NCBI GenBank assembly: GCA_030038255.1
Contig: JASHPH010000418.1
Span: 1 to 38,146, forward strand
DNA: 38,146 nt
Direction of reading: 5' to 3'
Source of the DNA: Candidatus Sulfotelmatobacter sp.
Lineage (GTDB): Bacteria; Acidobacteriota; Terriglobia; Terriglobales; Acidobacteriaceae
This document shows positions 22,557 to 30,529 of this stretch, piece by piece. Under the pieces are notes generated by a model. The model worked only from the letters and a program-made list of their open reading frames with translations. It searched no databases and was not told where the DNA came from. The translations under genes were made by a program, and so were the position numbers. The stretch's first letter is position 1. Each line of letters starts with the position of its first letter.

Positions 22557-23290
22557 AGTTTCGCGAGGTTTCGAAAGCGTTCGGCGACAACGTGGTGCTC
22601 GATCGTGTGAGCTTCGACGTGAAGCCCGCGGAGACCGTCTGCATTTTGGGCCGCAGCGGCGTCGGCAAATCGGTGTCGCTGCATCACATTATGGGATTTC
22701 TCAAGCCGGATTCCGGCCGAGTGATCGTTGCGCGCGAGGACATTACCGACTACAACGAAGAGCAACTCGAGCAGATCCGCAAGAAAGTCACCATGGTTTT
22801 CCAGAATGGCGCGCTGTTCGACTCGCTCACGGTCGGCGAGAACGTGGCGTTTCCCCTGCGCGAATCGCGCGAACTGAACGAAGAACAGATTTACCAGATC
22901 GTCGACGGCCTGCTGCAGATGGTCGGCGTGCAAGAGATGCGCGACCTGCTGCCATCGGATCTCTCGACCGGAATGAAGCGTTCGGTAGCGATCGCGCGGG
23001 CGCTGGCGGCGCGTCCGGAATGCGTTCTGTACGATGAGCCGACGACGATGGTCGATCCGCTGATGGCGCAACTGCTCGGCGATCTGATCAAGCGGCTCAA
23101 AATTCAGCTGAACCTGACCAGCATCGTCGTCACCCACGACATGCGCCTGGCGAAAAAGCTGGCCGATCGCGTCGTCTTCCTGCACGAAGCCAAAGCGATC
23201 TTCTTCGGCACCTATGCGCAGATGGAGAAAGATTCCCATCCGATCATCCAGGAATTTCTCGAACTGGATGAGTTGAAGATTGAAGCCTAG
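22523..23290 (+). CDS. ABC transporter ATP-binding protein, Mla/Ttg2A type
   Basis: A 255-residue ATPase of the MlaF family, which powers lipid transport between the membranes with an MlaE permease and an MCE protein. Walker A is GRSGVGKS (43-50), the Q-loop is MVFQNGALFDSLTVGENVAFPL (the NGALFDS form is typical of MlaF), and Walker B is CVLYDEP (167-173) with the switch His in VVTHDM. The signature reads LSTGMKR instead of LSGGM, a substitution in the ATP-contacting motif. The ATG at 22523 overlaps the mobA stop by 34 bp. No permease or MCE gene is in the window, so the partners must be elsewhere. Confidence 0.9.
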   Translation: MPDDTQSGPYIEFREVSKAFGDNVVLDRVSFDVKPAETVCILGRSGVGKSVSLHHIMGFLKPDSGRVIVAREDITDYNEEQLEQIRKKVTMVFQNGALFDSLTVGENVAFPLRESRELNEEQIYQIVDGLLQMVGVQEMRDLLPSDLSTGMKRSVAIARALAARPECVLYDEPTTMVDPLMAQLLGDLIKRLKIQLNLTSIVVTHDMRLAKKLADRVVFLHEAKAIFFGTYAQMEKDSHPIIQEFLELDELKIEA

Positions 23291-23377
23291 GAGGGGACTA
23301 GAAAGATTGCATCGAGAGCGCGTTGTCGCCATTCGAAACGCTCCGCAGCTCTCCAAGGATTACTCTACGACAGTTTC

Positions 23378-23866
23378 ATGGCTCCGAAAACGAATGCGGT
23401 TCGATTGCTCGATCAGATGGGAGTCCGGTACGAACTGCGGGAGTATGAGGTCGATCCGGACGATTTGGCCGCGGAAACCGTCGCCACAAAGATCGGGCTA
23501 CCGGCGGAGCAGGTGTTCAAAACGTTGGTGGCACGCGGTGAGCGCAACGGGGTGTGCATGGCGGTAATCCCGGGCGACCAGGAGTTGAATCTGAAGGCGC
23601 TGGCGGCCACAGCCGGGGAGCGAAAGATTGAGCTGGTGCACGTCAAAGAATTGCAAGGGTTGATGGGATACATTCGTGGCGGAGTAACTGCGCTCGCCGC
23701 CAAGCGCGAGTTTCCTGTCTACGTGGATGAAACCATCGAGTTGTTCGACGTCGTTTCGATCTCGGCTGGACTGCGCGGCCTGCAGATTTTGCTCGCGCCC
23801 TCGGATTATCTGCGCGCGACGAAAGCTAAGCTGGCGGATCTAAGCCAGCCGAAAAGCCCGAGTTAG
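23378..23866 (+). CDS. ybaK: Cys-tRNA(Pro) deacylase, YbaK/EbsC family
   Basis: A 162-residue cytoplasmic editing enzyme that hydrolyses mischarged Cys-tRNA(Pro) and related species. The family pattern is complete: KTNAVRLLDQMGVRYELREYE, then GLPAEQVFKTLVARGE with the conserved Lys, ELNLKALAATAGERKIEL, and GYIRGGVTALAAKREFPVYVDE. The length is that of the stand-alone enzyme. The gene follows the ABC ATPase by 87 bp and ends overlapping the convergent ribE stop by 4 bases. Confidence 0.92.
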   Translation: MAPKTNAVRLLDQMGVRYELREYEVDPDDLAAETVATKIGLPAEQVFKTLVARGERNGVCMAVIPGDQELNLKALAATAGERKIELVHVKELQGLMGYIRGGVTALAAKREFPVYVDETIELFDVVSISAGLRGLQILLAPSDYLRATKAKLADLSQPKSPS

Positions 23867-24504
23867 AATCCCTGCTCCACCAACTCTTCGATGGTCAGCG
23901 AGCTCTCGGCATCGCGCCCCATCATCTTCTCGACATATTTCGCGATCAGGTCGGCTTCGAGATTCACGGGATCACCAGGCTTGAGCGAATGCAGATTCGT
24001 CATATCCACGGTGTGCGGAATGATGGCGATGGTGCAGCGGTTCTTCTCCAGCTTCGCGACCGTCAGGCTGATGCCCTCGATCGAAATCGAGCCTTTGAAG
24101 ACGGTGTATTTCTCAACGTCAGCGGGCAGTTCGATGTGCAGCCACCAATTCTCGGAATCGGCGATGCGCTCGAAGGCGATCAATTTGCCCACGCCGTCCA
24201 CGTGACCCTGCACGATGTGGCCGCCGAAGCGGCCGTCGGCTTTCATGGGCAATTCGAGATTGACCAGGGCGCCTTCGTGAATGCGCGAGAACGAAGTACG
24301 GGCCCAGGTTTCGGGAGCAAGATCGGCGCAGAACGAGCCCGGTTTGATGTCCAGAGCGGTGAGGCAGACTCCGCTGACGGCAACGCTGTTGCCCGTGCCG
24401 AGCTCTTTCGGAGTGCGTTCGGCGGCGATGGTGATGCGGCGGTTTTCGCCGCCCTGCTCGAGGCGGGAGATGCGTCCGACTTCTTCAATGATGCCGGTGA
24501 ACAT
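23863..24504 (-). CDS. ribE: Riboflavin synthase, alpha subunit
   Basis: The enzyme dismutates two 6,7-dimethyl-8-ribityllumazines to riboflavin. The 213-residue protein opens MFTGIIEEVGRI, the invariant start. It has two similar lumazine-binding halves, of which the first ends at about residue 97 and the second starts GGHIVQGHVDGVGK. VSGVCLTALD and EGISLTVAKLEKN are the matching motifs of each half. The ATG at 24504 has GGAGG seven bases upstream. It lies 115 bp downstream of ribD on the same strand, with a repeat element between, so the two steps of the pathway are grouped here. Confidence 0.95.
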   Translation of the reverse strand: MFTGIIEEVGRISRLEQGGENRRITIAAERTPKELGTGNSVAVSGVCLTALDIKPGSFCADLAPETWARTSFSRIHEGALVNLELPMKADGRFGGHIVQGHVDGVGKLIAFERIADSENWWLHIELPADVEKYTVFKGSISIEGISLTVAKLEKNRCTIAIIPHTVDMTNLHSLKPGDPVNLEADLIAKYVEKMMGRDAESSLTIEELVEQGF

Positions 24505-24536
24505 GAAAGACCTCCAGAACAACGCAATATGTTAAT

Positions 24537-24610
24537 TCACCACGGAGTCAAGGAGATACAGAGAAGAACATTTTCCGGGTTTCTCCTTACTTCGGCGCCG
24601 CCTGTGGTGA
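24537..24610. repeat. Degenerate dispersed element between ribD and ribE
   Basis: TCACCAC (24537-24543) and GTGGTGA (24604-24610) are reverse complements. The left side continues CGGAGTCAAGGAGATACAGAG, which resembles a decayed copy of the CACCACGGAGACACGGAG intergenic repeat known from many soil bacteria. It fills most of the ribD-ribE gap. Confidence 0.5.
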
Positions 24611-24619
24611 CGGCCGGTT

Positions 24620-25783
24620 TCATTCGGCGTATGGATCTCGCAGATATCCCTCGACCGCGAAATCTTCGCCGAAGCGGTGCAGGTGAATATGGCTGAGGCG
24701 CGCGGGTTCCGTCATGTGATGAAATTCTGAGTGGGCTGCGAACGGAACTGATCCCTCGCCGCCGAGAATCTTGGGCGCGTAATACAGGAAAACTTTGTCC
24801 ACCACGTTTGCCGCGAGTGCTGCGCCGTTCACCCTGCTTCCGCCTTCGATCATCACGCTGATGACTTCGAGCTGACCCAGTCGCCGCAAAACGGCGTGCA
24901 AGTCAAGCCGACCCTCCGCGGAGGAGTTCGGTAGACTTTCGACGCGGATACCGAGCTTTTCGAGCTGAGTCACTTTTTGCTCGCTCGCCGTTGAGCAAAA
25001 AACCAGGACATCGTCGGCTTTTTCCCGGGCCGTACCGTCGACGAGGCGCGAATCCAGCGGCAGGCGCAGGCGTGAATCGAGAATCACGCGCAACAGCGGC
25101 CGGCGGCGCGCGCGGCCACTGCGGTCAGTCAAAAGCGGATTGTCGGCGAGAATCGTTCCCACACCAACCAGAATAGCATCGTGCTGGTGGCGGAGTTCGT
25201 GTACATGTGCCCGAGCCGCTTCGCCAGTGATCCAGTGGCCGGAGAATTCCTTCGATGGTCTACGGTCCTCACTACGCGGCGGTGCGATCTTGCCGTCAAG
25301 CGTCATGGCAGCCTTCAGCGTCACGAAAGGCACGCCGTGCCGGATATAACGGGCAAATGCCTCGTTCACGCGGCGGGCCTGCTCCTCCAGCCGTCCGACT
25401 TCCACGTGCGTGCCGGCGGCGCGCAACTGCTCGAAGCCGCGTCCACTGACCTTGGGATTCGGGTCGGGCATGCAGGCCACGACGCGGTGAATTCCCGCGG
25501 CAATGAGGGCTTCGGTGCAGGGAGGTGTGCGTCCCTGGTGCGCATGCGGTTCCAGGTTGATGTAGAGCGTGCCGCCCCGGGCCTTTGCACCAGCGGATTC
25601 CAGGGCAAGAATCTCGGCGTGTTTCACTCTGGCGTAAGTATAGGTTCCGGTGCCGACGACATTTCCCTGTGTGTCGGCGATGACCGCGCCAACGTATGGA
25701 TTGGGCGAGGCCAAGCCGATTCCTGCGCGCGCCAGTTCGAGAGCGTGGTGCAAAAGTTGCTCGTCGGCAGAGTGGGCGGGCAT
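24620..25783 (-). CDS. ribD: Bifunctional riboflavin biosynthesis deaminase/reductase RibD, with a His in place of one zinc Cys
   Basis: RibD first deaminates the pyrimidine made by RibA and then reduces its ribose side chain. The 387-residue protein has an N-terminal deaminase domain with H55-A-E57 and then LEPHAHQGRTPPC with C89. The canonical motif is LEPCxHxGRTPPC, so residue 80 is His instead of a zinc-binding Cys. The C-terminal reductase domain opens PFVTLKAAMTLDGKIAP, with DAILVGVGTILADNPLLTDR and VISVMIEGGSRVNGA. ATG 25783 is chosen because it precedes the conserved DEQLLHHALELA start, and an ATG 39 bases further upstream adds an uncharacteristic lead. Neither has a ribosome-binding site. 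Confidence 0.92.
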   Translation of the reverse strand: MPAHSADEQLLHHALELARAGIGLASPNPYVGAVIADTQGNVVGTGTYTYARVKHAEILALESAGAKARGGTLYINLEPHAHQGRTPPCTEALIAAGIHRVVACMPDPNPKVSGRGFEQLRAAGTHVEVGRLEEQARRVNEAFARYIRHGVPFVTLKAAMTLDGKIAPPRSEDRRPSKEFSGHWITGEAARAHVHELRHQHDAILVGVGTILADNPLLTDRSGRARRRPLLRVILDSRLRLPLDSRLVDGTAREKADDVLVFCSTASEQKVTQLEKLGIRVESLPNSSAEGRLDLHAVLRRLGQLEVISVMIEGGSRVNGAALAANVVDKVFLYYAPKILGGEGSVPFAAHSEFHHMTEPARLSHIHLHRFGEDFAVEGYLRDPYAE

Positions 25784-25847
25784 GCAGGGAAAATCTACCA
25801 CGCCGAACAGCACACCGGTCATTCCAATCGGCCGTTACGAAAGGAAT

Positions 25848-26087
25848 TTAGCGGCGCGGCGGCAGACAGTCTGCGGGTGGGTCATCATCCGGCTCTGCCA
25901 GAGCCATCGCGCCGGATCGCCCTCTGGGAGGCTTTTTTCGAAAGGCGGGTACACGGGAAAACGGATCGTCGATGGGTTCGGCGTCGATCGGTTCAGCCGG
26001 CTGGCCCGGTTGAACCAAAGACGCCACAAAACGCCACACCAGCACGATCGCGGCTAGCGAAATCAAGACACCGAAAACCGCTGACAT
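25848..26087 (-). CDS. Small single-pass membrane protein between ftsY and ribD
   Basis: A 79-residue protein of unknown function. Residues 3-22 (AVFGVLISLAAIVLVWRFVA) form one membrane helix. The rest is acidic then basic and low-complexity (PAEPIDAEPIDDPFSRVPAFRKKPPRGRS). ATG 26087 lies 19 bases after the ftsY stop, which fits an operon position. A longer in-frame start inside ftsY is unlikely. It is a plausible but unproven gene. Confidence 0.55.
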   Translation of the reverse strand: MSAVFGVLISLAAIVLVWRFVASLVQPGQPAEPIDAEPIDDPFSRVPAFRKKPPRGRSGAMALAEPDDDPPADCLPPRR

Positions 26088-26106
26088 CGCATTCCTCAAC
26101 GCCGCC

Positions 26107-27063
26107 TTATTCGAACAGCGAATCCACGAATTCTTTCGGATCGAAGGGCAGAAGATCAGTTGCTTTTTCTCCCACCCCGACATAGCGCACGGGAAGCCCG
26201 AGCTCGCGCGAGATGGCGACCACCACGCCGCCTTTGGCCGTGCCGTCGAGCTTGGTCAGGACGATGCCCGTCACGCCCGCCGACTCGGTGAACACGCGCG
26301 CCTGCTGCAGGCCATTCTGGCCAGTGGTCGCGTCCATCACCAGCAAAGTTTCATGCGGCGCGCCGGGGATGATACGCTGCGCCGTACGCCGCATCTTTTC
26401 CAGTTCGGCCATAAGGCTGCTCTTGGTGTGCAGGCGGCCGGCAGTGTCGACAACCACGTAGTCGGTTTTGCGCGCGACCGCGGCCTGCAACGCGTCGAAG
26501 AGAACCGCCGCGGGGTCGCCGCCGGGCTTGGTCTTGATCACTTCCGTGCCAGTGCGCTGACCCCAGATTTCCAGTTGCTCGATGGCGGCGGCGCGGAAGG
26601 TGTCAGCCGCGCAGAGCAGAACGTTTTTTCCCTGCGATCGGAAGACCTGCGACAGCTTGCCGATGGTTGTGGTCTTGCCCGTGCCGTTGACGCCGACGAC
26701 AAGGATGACTTCCGGCGTGCCGTCCACTTTGTTCACCGGGCGCGAACTCGCCGCGCTCAAAATCGCCAGCAACTCTTCCTTCAGCAGGCGCTTGAGTTCC
26801 TGCACGTCTTTGATCTGCTTGCGATCGGCCTTGTCGCGCAGCTTGGCCAGCATTTGCTGCGTGGTCGTGGTGCCGAGGTCGGCACTGATCAGCGTGGCTT
26901 CGAGATCGTCGAGCGTTCTGCGGTCGATTTCCTTGCCTATCGAGACCACCGCATCGATGCGATCGGCCAGGTTCTCGCGAGTGCGCGTGACCGCCTGCTT
27001 CATGCGGTCCAGAAAACTGGGCTTTTGTTCTTCTTCGAGGCTGCCGAAAAGGGTCTGAATCAT
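26107..27063 (-). CDS. ftsY: Signal recognition particle receptor FtsY
   Basis: FtsY is the membrane-associated GTPase that receives SRP-ribosome complexes for co-translational insertion. The 318-residue protein has a short acidic lead, the N domain helices (residues 15-100), and the G domain: GVNGTGKT (124-131), [40 protein letters not shown], and [27 protein letters not shown] at the end. It lacks the long acidic A domain of E. coli, as in many bacteria. The ATG at 27063 has no ribosome-binding site, and a perfect TATAAT (27081-27086) places the transcript start about 11 bases before it. Confidence 0.97.
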   Translation of the reverse strand: MIQTLFGSLEEEQKPSFLDRMKQAVTRTRENLADRIDAVVSIGKEIDRRTLDDLEATLISADLGTTTTQQMLAKLRDKADRKQIKDVQELKRLLKEELLAILSAASSRPVNKVDGTPEVILVVGVNGTGKTTTIGKLSQVFRSQGKNVLLCAADTFRAAAIEQLEIWGQRTGTEVIKTKPGGDPAAVLFDALQAAVARKTDYVVVDTAGRLHTKSSLMAELEKMRRTAQRIIPGAPHETLLVMDATTGQNGLQQARVFTESAGVTGIVLTKLDGTAKGGVVVAISRELGLPVRYVGVGEKATDLLPFDPKEFVDSLFE

Positions 27064-27080
27064 AACGGGGCCAAGGAATG

Positions 27081-27086
27081 ATTATA
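27081..27086 (-). promoter_or_regulatory. Perfect TATAAT -10 box, ftsY promoter
   Basis: The minus strand reads TATAAT. The expected start point, near 27074, leaves about 11 bases before the ftsY ATG. No -35 consensus was evident. Confidence 0.5.
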
Positions 27087-27221
27087 CGGGCAGCGTGCAT
27101 GCAGGAACGCCCGCCCCAGTCTTCGCGCGGCGTCTTTTCGAGTCGTCAGCGAGCCTCGGGCCATCCAACCACAGGTGGTCATGCGAAGATAGACTGCTGG
27201 AGTTTGGCCCCGCTCGAGCAC

Positions 27222-28439
27222 ATGGACACTTCCACATTCCGCAGAGTCTTCAAGGCATTTCAATATCGCGATTTCCGCCTGATGTGGATTGGCGCCTGCA
27301 CGTCGAGCATTGGCACATGGATGCAGATCGTGGCCCAGGGCTGGCTGATTTACCGGCTCAGCCATTCGTCGTTTCTGCTGGGACTGGATCAGTTTCTCGG
27401 CGGCCTTCCCATTTTTCTGTTCACGCTGATTGGCGGGGTGGTAGCCGACCGCGTCGAGCGGCGCAAGATTCTGCTGATCTCCCAATACATCCAGATGGCC
27501 AGCGCTGCGATTCTGACCGTGCTGGTGGCCACCGGCGTGGTGCGAGTGTGGGAGATTTTGTGCCTGTCGTTCGTCTCCGGGCTGGCGCAGGCGTTCGGGG
27601 GCCCGGCGTATTCGGCGCTGATTCCAACGCTGGTCGACCGCGAGGACATGCCGAATGCGATTGCGCTGAACTCGATTCAGTTCAACCTGGCGGTGGCGAT
27701 CGGTCCGGCGCTGGCCGGTGTAACGCTGGCCCGGCTGGGCGAGAAGTGGTGCTTCGGGCTGAACGCCTTGTCGTTCCTCGCGCCGATCATTTCGCTGTCC
27801 ATTATTTCGGCGCGGTTCCTGCCTGAGAAGTCGGCGGAGTCGATGTTCAACAGCCTGATGCAGGGATTCCGCTTTATCTGGCACCACGGAGCGATGGTCG
27901 GTGTGATCGTGCTGGCGTTCACGATGACTTTCCTGAGCATGCCCATGCGGACGTATTTTCCTGTGTTCGTGAAGGACATTTTTCATCGCGGTCCGGAAAC
28001 TTATGGAAATCTGCTCTCACTGATGGGAGTGGGCTCGATCTGCGGGTCGCTGGGAGTGGCCGGTCTGGGAAACATCGGGAAGAAGGGCCGTTTCGCGCTG
28101 ACCATGCTGATTTGCCTGGGCGTGGGGATCTCGGGATTTGCCCTGTCGAAATTCCTACCCATCAGTTACGCCATGCTCGTGCTGGTGGGAGCCTCGATGA
28201 TGGCCGTGTTCGCCACGGTGACTTCGCTGGTGCAACTGATCGTGACCAACGAAATGCGCGGGCGGGTGATGAGCGTTTACAACTTCGCATTCCGGGGCGG
28301 CATGCCGATGGGCAACCTGGCCACCAGTTGGCTGGTTCCGGCGTTCACCGCGCCTGTGGTGCTGGGCATGAACGGATTCCTGTTGATTCTGGTAGCGCTG
28401 TACTTCCTGGTCGTGCAGAGGCGCGTAGCCGCACTCTAG
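27222..28439 (+). CDS. Major facilitator superfamily transporter (EntS-like exporter type)
   Basis: A 405-residue inner-membrane protein with about 12 hydrophobic segments. It starts FKAFQYRDFRLMWIGACTSSIGTWMQIVAQGWLIYRLS, the usual opening of the EntS/TCR-like MFS group. The loop 2-3 motif GGVVADRVERRKILLISQ corresponds to MFS motif A. Further on, ALNSIQFNLAVAIGPALAGV is highly typical of these exporters. The substrate is unknown, and siderophore or drug efflux is a family-level guess. The ATG at 27222 is the first residue of the conserved N-terminus. The gene is divergent from ftsY and convergent with the HD-GYP gene. Confidence 0.9.
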   Translation: MDTSTFRRVFKAFQYRDFRLMWIGACTSSIGTWMQIVAQGWLIYRLSHSSFLLGLDQFLGGLPIFLFTLIGGVVADRVERRKILLISQYIQMASAAILTVLVATGVVRVWEILCLSFVSGLAQAFGGPAYSALIPTLVDREDMPNAIALNSIQFNLAVAIGPALAGVTLARLGEKWCFGLNALSFLAPIISLSIISARFLPEKSAESMFNSLMQGFRFIWHHGAMVGVIVLAFTMTFLSMPMRTYFPVFVKDIFHRGPETYGNLLSLMGVGSICGSLGVAGLGNIGKKGRFALTMLICLGVGISGFALSKFLPISYAMLVLVGASMMAVFATVTSLVQLIVTNEMRGRVMSVYNFAFRGGMPMGNLATSWLVPAFTAPVVLGMNGFLLILVALYFLVVQRRVAAL

Positions 28440-28450
28440 AGCGTCGACCT

Positions 28451-28507
28451 TTATGGCGACAAGCCGACGCGCTTAAGCAGATCGAGGTAGCGCGGATCGG
28501 CTGCGAG
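28451..28507 (-). pseudogene. C-terminal relic of a TPR/kinase-type protein
   Basis: The last 18 codons before a TAA at 28451-28453 read SSLAADPRYLDLLKRVGLSP on the minus strand. DPRYLDLLKRVGL closely matches the DPRFxxLLRRxGL motif that ends many acidobacterial TPR-containing kinases and regulators. No matching upstream sequence remains, since the HD-GYP stop is directly adjacent at 28509. It is read as a deletion remnant, but the short length makes chance similarity possible. Confidence 0.4.
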
Positions 28508-28508
28508 G

Positions 28509-30386
28509 CTAGACCCGTGTGCGTTCAAGCGCGGCTGCGTCCGCGGCGAGGGCGGCTTGCGTGGCAGCAGTTTCGGCGACCGCGACGGATTCTGGTTCGA
28601 CCACAGGGGCAGGCATAGGAGCGATCGGCCGCTTAATGGTGAAGCGCTGGATCCGGATTTCGCCGCGCGCATAGACCGCGAGCAGAGCCTTGACCGCGTC
28701 GGGATCGAGGCGCTTGCCGGCGAGGTTCTGAATGATTTGCAGCGCTTGATCGGGCGTGTGCGCGGTCTGATACGGACGATTGGTCGTGAGGGCATCGAAG
28801 GTATCGGCTACGGCGATAACGCGCGCCAGCAGCGGAATCTGATCACCCTTCAAGCCGTAGGGATATCCACGGCCGTCGAGCGCTTCGTGATGCAGTTCGA
28901 TACCGGGCAGCATTTCCGCCAGCTGCGTGACCGGGCGCAGAATGTTGGCGCCCTTGGTAGTGTGCGTCTTCATTACTTCGAACTCTTCCGCGGTCAGCGC
29001 GCCCGGCTTCTTCAGAATGTGATCTTCAATTCCGATCTTGCCCACGTCATGCAGCTGGGCTGAAATCTGCAAGGTTTCCATGAACGTGTGGTCCAGCTTC
29101 ATTTCCTTGGCGATGAGCATCGAGTAGCGCGTGACGCGGTCAGAGTGGCCCCGGGTGTAGGGATCTTTTTCGTCGACCGCTCCGGCGAGCATTTGAATGG
29201 AGCCCATGAACAAGGCGCGATTTTCATCGGCGGCGCGCTTCAGGTCTTCGACGAAGCGCTCGAGCTCCTCGGACATCGTGTTGAAAGTCTGCGCGAGTTC
29301 ACCGATTTCGGTTCGGCTCCAAAGATGCACACGCTGCGAGAAGTCGCCCTTGGCCAGGGCCCGGCTGGATTGCGTGAGGATCTCCAGAGGATTGGTGATG
29401 CGGCGGGCGGCGAAGATACTGACGCCGATGCTCAACAGCACTGCCAGAAGCGCCAGCAAGCGGGCGGTGCGCTGCATTTCATATACTCCGCGGTAAGCTT
29501 CGCGGCGCGGCTTTTGTACCATGACGGCCCAGTCGAGCGCCATGACCGGGCTGCTCGTGCCGAGCATTTCGATTTTCTCCGAGCCATTATTGACCGTGAA
29601 TTCGCGGGTCGCGGCCAGCTGCGCCTTGTTTCCACCCTCCACAAAGTTGCGGACGATCTCCAGATTCTTCATGTCCTGGCCAGTGGCGAACTCGGGCGTG
29701 GCCGCGGCGACGAGGCGTCCCTGCGCGTCCACGACATAAGGCGTCAGGCCGCCGCCGCTGACTTCCTGCAGACGGCGGATCAGGAATTGCAGATCGACAA
29801 CCGAGGCGATCATGCCTAGGAAGCGCGAGCCGTACATGACCGGGGAACTGACGAGAAACACGGTCCGCGTGGATTTGCCTTCACCCACGGACAGCGCCTG
29901 GCCGTTATAGGCGCGCCCGTCGCGGGCCGCGGCGTAGGCATGTTCGAGCTCACGGTTCAGAAAAGCGTCGGGCGTGATGCGTCCTGCGGAAATACCTTTT
30001 GCTTCGGAGTTGATCAACGTAGCGTAGGCGATCTCATCCGAAGAGGAAACAAAATTTTCGAGCAGTGCGCGCAGTTCGGGTGTCTCGATATTTTTCCCGC
30101 CGATATCGCCGCCGCTGGCGACCTGAATCGCTGACGACAGATTGGCCAGCATCATGCGCAGCGAGCGTTCGTGCTGCGAGAGATCGTCGGCCAGCGAGCG
30201 CGTCACCGTGTTCTGCAGGAGCATCTCGTTGGTCTTCAGCCGGTCACGGTTGATGGACTCGACCTGTGCCGAGTAGAAGTACATCGGCACCGTACTGATG
30301 ACAAGAAGCACACCGAGAATCAGGTACAAAATCGGGATGCGGGCGTGGCTGGAAGTGCTGGAGGACAAGGCTCTCCCTTCACTCAA
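28509..30386 (-). CDS. Membrane sensor HD-GYP phosphodiesterase (Cache-HAMP-HD-GYP)
   Basis: A 625-residue signalling enzyme that probably degrades c-di-GMP. Residues about 18-38 are a membrane helix. A long extracytoplasmic region (40-300) with the Cache-like segments YVVDAQGRLVAAATPEF and MALDWAVMVQKPRREAY would sense a ligand. A second helix is followed by HAMP (ARRITNPLEILTQSSRALAKGDFSQRV). The catalytic domain (about 400-570) has GHSDRVTRYSMLIA, HDVGKIGI, HHEALDGRGYPYGL and ADTFDALTTNRPY, all HD-GYP hallmarks with intact metal ligands. The C-terminal tail is Ala/Pro-rich. TTG at 30386 is the longest start, but TTG 30368, preceded by AAGGGAG, may be the real one. Confidence 0.93.
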   Translation of the reverse strand: MSEGRALSSSTSSHARIPILYLILGVLLVISTVPMYFYSAQVESINRDRLKTNEMLLQNTVTRSLADDLSQHERSLRMMLANLSSAIQVASGGDIGGKNIETPELRALLENFVSSSDEIAYATLINSEAKGISAGRITPDAFLNRELEHAYAAARDGRAYNGQALSVGEGKSTRTVFLVSSPVMYGSRFLGMIASVVDLQFLIRRLQEVSGGGLTPYVVDAQGRLVAAATPEFATGQDMKNLEIVRNFVEGGNKAQLAATREFTVNNGSEKIEMLGTSSPVMALDWAVMVQKPRREAYRGVYEMQRTARLLALLAVLLSIGVSIFAARRITNPLEILTQSSRALAKGDFSQRVHLWSRTEIGELAQTFNTMSEELERFVEDLKRAADENRALFMGSIQMLAGAVDEKDPYTRGHSDRVTRYSMLIAKEMKLDHTFMETLQISAQLHDVGKIGIEDHILKKPGALTAEEFEVMKTHTTKGANILRPVTQLAEMLPGIELHHEALDGRGYPYGLKGDQIPLLARVIAVADTFDALTTNRPYQTAHTPDQALQIIQNLAGKRLDPDAVKALLAVYARGEIRIQRFTIKRPIAPMPAPVVEPESVAVAETAATQAALAADAAALERTRV

Positions 30387-30529
30387 CTCGCGGACGCCGA
30401 AGTCGAAGCGACGGCCAATTTCACAGTATCCCTAAAATTTTAATGGTGAATGGCGACAGGCTGGCATTACCAAAGTACCTGTCAGATGGCATGTCTGATG
30501 CGGGTTTGGCAAGGAAATGCTGCCGAAAT

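Noticed and set aside
22502-23356. Antisense frame opposite the ABC ATPase gene
   Set aside because: The plus strand has complete Walker and signature motifs. The antisense has no domain.
27060-27986. Antisense frame (about 308 codons) opposite the MFS transporter
   Set aside because: The His/Arg/Gln-rich translation is typical of shadow frames in high-GC genes, and the plus-strand MFS protein is unambiguous.
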